Source of the DNA: Salisapilia sapeloensis
Taxonomy: Eukaryota > Oomycota > Peronosporomycetes > Peronosporales > Salisapiliaceae
Reading direction: 5' to 3'
NCBI GenBank assembly: GCA_023334545.1
Contig: JAADVB010000275.1
Location: forward strand, 1 to 22,428
DNA length: 22,428 bases
A program made the translations under genes and the position numbers. How positions within the stretch are numbered: position 1 is the stretch's first letter; each line of letters opens with the position of its first letter. This document shows, piece after piece, positions 19,490 through 22,428 of the stretch. The notes under the pieces were generated by a model. The model was given only the letters and a program-made list of their open reading frames with translations, ran no database searches and had not been told where the DNA came from.

Positions 19490-21652
19490 CGTATAGCTTT
19501 CCATCTAACTTTGCGACTGCTCCCGACAGAGCAGCAGTTGCAACTCCTATTGAAGATCCCTCCTCCCTTCACCTGCGTATCCGTGGTAATTCGGAGCAAA
19601 CAGCTTCAGTTTCCGTCTCTTGTCGATGATGTAGCTGAGTGCATGACTCCCTTCTTTGATCCATCTCCTAGTAAACGTATTTTAAAAGCGAGTAGATATG
19701 ACTCAATTCATCTTCTCCAGTGATGGTGCGCCCTTGTCGAGTGTTCTGTCTCTCGTGACGAGTGGAACGATGCAGTCACCCGTGCTGCTACAAGTGGTCG
19801 TTTTAACACCGTCACTACTCTCAATTCCTTCCGTCCAGACTGGTACCTCCCGTTGAAAGCACGAGAAGCCGCTGCCATCCAAGGGCATTTGACTCTAGCC
19901 CAATGGATGTATGCCAATCGACCGTATGCGTTGTTTAACCGCCTATGCATCGACAGCGCAGCTGAAGGGGGCTATCTACAAACAATTCAGTGGCTCCATT
20001 CGCTTGGAGTTGACGGCGACGATGGTGTTACCACCCACCTTGCGATGGGCAATGTTTGCACTGGAGGCCACTTGGAGGTAGTCCAATGGCTCCACAGAAA
20101 TCGAAGTGAAGGGTGTACGACGGGTGCAATGGATGGATCTGCAGCGAGCGATTATTTGCATGTATTGGAGTGGCTGGAAGAAAACCGAGAGGAAGAATTT
20201 ACAATTGAAGCTATGAAAGAAGCAGCTTTTAATGGCCGCATCCACACCCTCGAGTGGTTGTCCATTCGAGAGAGGAAAGAAGACTATTCAACGTCAGTTG
20301 AAATGTTTGAATTGGCCGCTCAGAACGGTCATATAGAAGCAATCTAGTGGCTGTTGGCTCATTGAGAGAAGCTGGTAGATATAGAGGCTATAGAGATTGC
20401 AGCGTCGAAAGATGACTTGACAACCGTTTTATTTGTATTTGATCAAGTTCCAGCATACAAGCAAGAGGAAGTGATCAAAAAGCTGTTGCTCGATAGGAGC
20501 GGCTGTATGCCAGACGTAAATGTACTATGCTGGCTATTGTCCAAAACTAGCTTCGAGCACAGATCCGACGATCTTAAAATTAACCTGTTTGCTTTTGATG
20601 ATGATCTCGACGGCATTCGTGTGCTCAGTGAGCATCATTCAGAAGTAGTAGAACGACAAAGGCAACGGTTAATAACGAGTGCGCTCAGTTGTGAACAAAT
20701 GCGTGTCGTAGCATACCTCGTCGGTGTCTTACGAGACGACAATGAATCTTACAATCGACTGGAAATGATAAAGAGACTTCATGCCTTCTATCCAGATATC
20801 GATACACACAATGCGGCATTTGCAGTCATGGAAGATGGGGATATTGAAACCATTTCTTTCCTTGTCAAAACAGGAAAAGCAGAAGCGAGTATGTGTGCTA
20901 TAGAAGCAGCTATGCATGGCCATTTAAATTTGATTCAGTTTATCCTTGAGATGGAAGATGTTCATCCGACGAAACTAATCATGGACACGACAGCAGCTTG
21001 TGGACATGTACCGATAGTCAAGTGGCTGCATGAGGGTCGAGATGAGGGATGTACTGAACGTGCTATGAATTTGGCAGTAGTCCGTGGACATATGCCAATG
21101 GTCAAGTAGCTGCATGCCAATCGAAGCGAAGGATGCACTGAACACGCTTTGAGGTGCGTTTGCTGCTATGGTCGTTTACCGATAGTCAATTGGCTGCATC
21201 CGAATGGAAGTGAAGTGTACACTGTTTGCGCCATGGGCTATGGAGCTAAAAGTGGCAATCTCTACATTGTCCACTTCTTACATGAACATCGGACGGAAGG
21301 ATGCTATACTGTAGCGATGGATCGAGTGAGTGCAAATGGATATCTTGATGTCATCCAGTTCTTACATGCAAATCGATCGGAAGGATGTAGTCAACGAGTA
21401 ATATACGATGCCATCACCCATGGACACCTCGATGTTGCCAAGCTACTCAACGAATATTGGACGGGAGGGTGTTCGGATCATGCCATTGATCATGCGGTCT
21501 CTTAAGTTCATTTGAACACGAACATCTATCTCCATCGGAACCGACAAGAGGGATAATTAGCAAGAATATTTCAAGAGCGTGAAGAGATGTGCCACGATGA
21601 AGTGGGTCGACGGCTCAATCAGCAGCATCCAGACTTTGCTATATGCCGATAG
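19490..21652 (+). pseudogene. Oomycete ankyrin-repeat protein, interrupted by in-frame stops
   Basis: One reading frame carries recognisable ankyrin-type protein from about 19490 to 21652. The leader (SLVDDVAECMTPFFDPSPSKRIL) has the look of the N-terminal segment of the large oomycete ankyrin family, followed by about a dozen repeats such as GGHLEVVQWLHRNRSEGCTTGAM and NGYLDVIQFLHANRSEGC. The frame is cut by TGA 19721-19723, TAG 20345-20347, TGA 20363-20365, TAG 21107-21109, TAA 21503-21505 and TAA 21554-21556; TAG 21650-21652 may be the original end. Several interruptions replace residues that the repeat pattern predicts (for instance Trp before LHANRSEGC at 21107). No frameshift was seen across 2.1 kb, and no ATG opens the frame at its left end. 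Such proteins mediate protein-protein contacts; no function is assigned to this copy. Readthrough cannot be excluded from sequence but is unlikely. Confidence 0.8.
19859..21540 (+). repeat. Degenerate ankyrin repeat array
   Basis: Repeats of about 26-33 codons share the pattern 'G-H/Y-L-x-V-V-Q/K-W-L-H-x-N-R-S-E-G-C-T-x-x-A-M'. They are clearest at 20065-20135, 21000-21075, 21100-21150 and 21330-21400, and much more diverged in the middle (20420-20880). Confidence 0.75.
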
Positions 21653-22343
21653 TGTCGGAAGCAGATACGATCGAGTTAGAAGCATCGTCGAGAATGAGGT
21701 CGTGGACAAACGATTGAGCAAAGATCTGACTAATTTTAATTTTAGATGGAAAATGCTTTTTTACATATTAATTCTTCAAGTAAATTTCTTTAATTACTTT
21801 CAAGTAGATCATACTCATTACTGGGATACTACCGCAAGCATGCAACTACTTGGTATTTATGAATAGCGATTATTTCTCCATCGGAATTACTCTTTCCCAC
21901 GTGCAAGATGAGCCGGAGGTTTACCACTACTCTCAGTCCATGGTCTAAAGCTGGACATTATTCATGGATGGAGCTACTCGTGATCCCGTCTAGAAATGTC
22001 GACGTGTCAGCGGCGAAGCTTGTAGTAGAAAACATCACAGTAAGAAGAGTAATAATAGTAGAGAAGATGTTAGACAAGGACAAAGCCTACTTGCGGGTAC
22101 CAAATAATAAAGTTGTAATTGCAATAATTGCTTGGTATTTAAAAGTAACTCGACGTCAATGTACCTCATTTTTCGTTTCAATTTGTGTCCTACCCTTCCT
22201 CCGCGGGTTTAATGTACACAGCGACGGCCGATGGGCTATTACATGTGAAATGAAGTATATATACAGGTTAATATATAAATTTGAATGAAAGTAGACGAGT
22301 ACGAGGCATTAGATCGTTTGTGTCATAAGGCACAAGAGGAAGC
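21653..22343. other. AT-rich non-coding stretch
   Basis: Nothing here is convincingly coding. A forward frame of 126 codons exists at 21908-22288, but it lacks recognisable motifs, switches from hydrophilic to AT-driven Ile/Lys/Val content and ends among TA-rich repeats, so it is probably chance. An Inr+FPR-like pair (TCATTTTTC then CAATTTG) occurs at about 22170-22189 with no gene following it. Confidence 0.5.
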
Positions 22344-22349
22344 AAAAAA
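22344..22349 (-). terminator. RNA polymerase III T-run terminator of tRNA-Glu
   Basis: A run of six T on the reverse strand begins six bases beyond the tRNA 3' end, the normal Pol III stop signal. Confidence 0.75.
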
Positions 22350-22354
22350 GATAG

Positions 22355-22427
22355 TTCCCAAACCGGGACTCGAACCCGGGTCGCGTGGGTGAAAGCCACG
22401 TATCCTAACCGCCTAGACTATTTGGGA
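22355..22427 (-). tRNA. tRNA-Glu (anticodon UUC)
   Basis: The 73-nt reverse-strand sequence folds into a standard cloverleaf. The acceptor stem TCCCAAA (22427-22421) pairs with TTTGGGA (22362-22356), followed by discriminator A at 22355. The anticodon stem CGTGG/CCACG (22400-22396 with 22388-22384) encloses the loop CTTTCAC, giving anticodon TTC at 22393-22391, which reads GAA. The T arm contains GGTTCGAGTCC, which is also the B box, and the D arm contains TAGTCTAGGCGG as A box. CCA is not encoded, as expected for a eukaryotic nuclear gene. There is no intron. Confidence 0.97.
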
Positions 22428-22428
22428 T

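Noticed and set aside
21908-22288. Forward frame of 126 codons before the tRNA
   Set aside because: No motif, base composition driven by AT content, and no supporting splice or homology signal.
1-22428. CRISPR array, transposon ends or a prokaryote-like defence cluster
   Set aside because: No regularly spaced direct repeats, no terminal inverted repeats, no transposase or reverse transcriptase motifs; the only tandem repeats are protein-level ankyrin units and the Csm1-like duplication.

Overview
The window reads as a gene-dense piece of an oomycete (stramenopile) nuclear genome, probably Peronosporales (Phytophthora / downy-mildew type); the genus cannot be fixed. Support: short GT-AG introns of about 50-110 bp, intergenic gaps often of 50-250 bp, an oomycete-style Inr+FPR core promoter in front of the importin gene, an ankyrin family with WLH..NRSEGC repeats that is typical of these organisms, and a eukaryotic tRNA-Glu(UUC).

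Layout. 1-1518 (-): 5' part of a gene with an E2F/DP-like winged helix, running off the left edge. 1678-2671 (-): ADP-ribosylglycohydrolase of the crystallin-J1 type. 2918-3805 (+): a CCCH zinc finger joined to an ABITRAM (FAM206A) domain. 3862-5031 (-): a Csm1/Pcs1-like (monopolin) kinetochore protein with an AT-hook and a duplicated acidic-serine module. 5349-8957 (-): single-exon P4-ATPase lipid flippase. 9453-10828 (-): ArfGAP - C2HC finger - PDZ - PDZ. 10980-14448 (+): importin-5/Kap121-type karyopherin. 14579-15112 (-): Fis1. 15395-16394 (-): TLC-domain membrane protein. 16503-16885 (+): 89-residue single-pass membrane protein. From about 16.9 kb the character changes: 2.6 kb of AT-richer sequence with only weak coding remnants, then an ankyrin-repeat pseudogene (19490-21652, +) with several in-frame stops, then about 0.7 kb of non-coding DNA and tRNA-Glu (22355-22427, -).

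The left 16.9 kb is ordinary housekeeping territory: membrane traffic (flippase, ArfGAP, TLC), nuclear import, mitochondrial fission and chromosome segregation, with no sign of an operon-like functional cluster. Most intron-split models here were rebuilt by eye from frame continuity, splice dinucleotides and domain alignment, and need transcript support. The most unusual items are the CCCH-ABITRAM fusion, the ArfGAP-ZnF-PDZ-PDZ architecture, the Csm1-like protein, and the ankyrin pseudogene that has collected stops but no visible frameshift.
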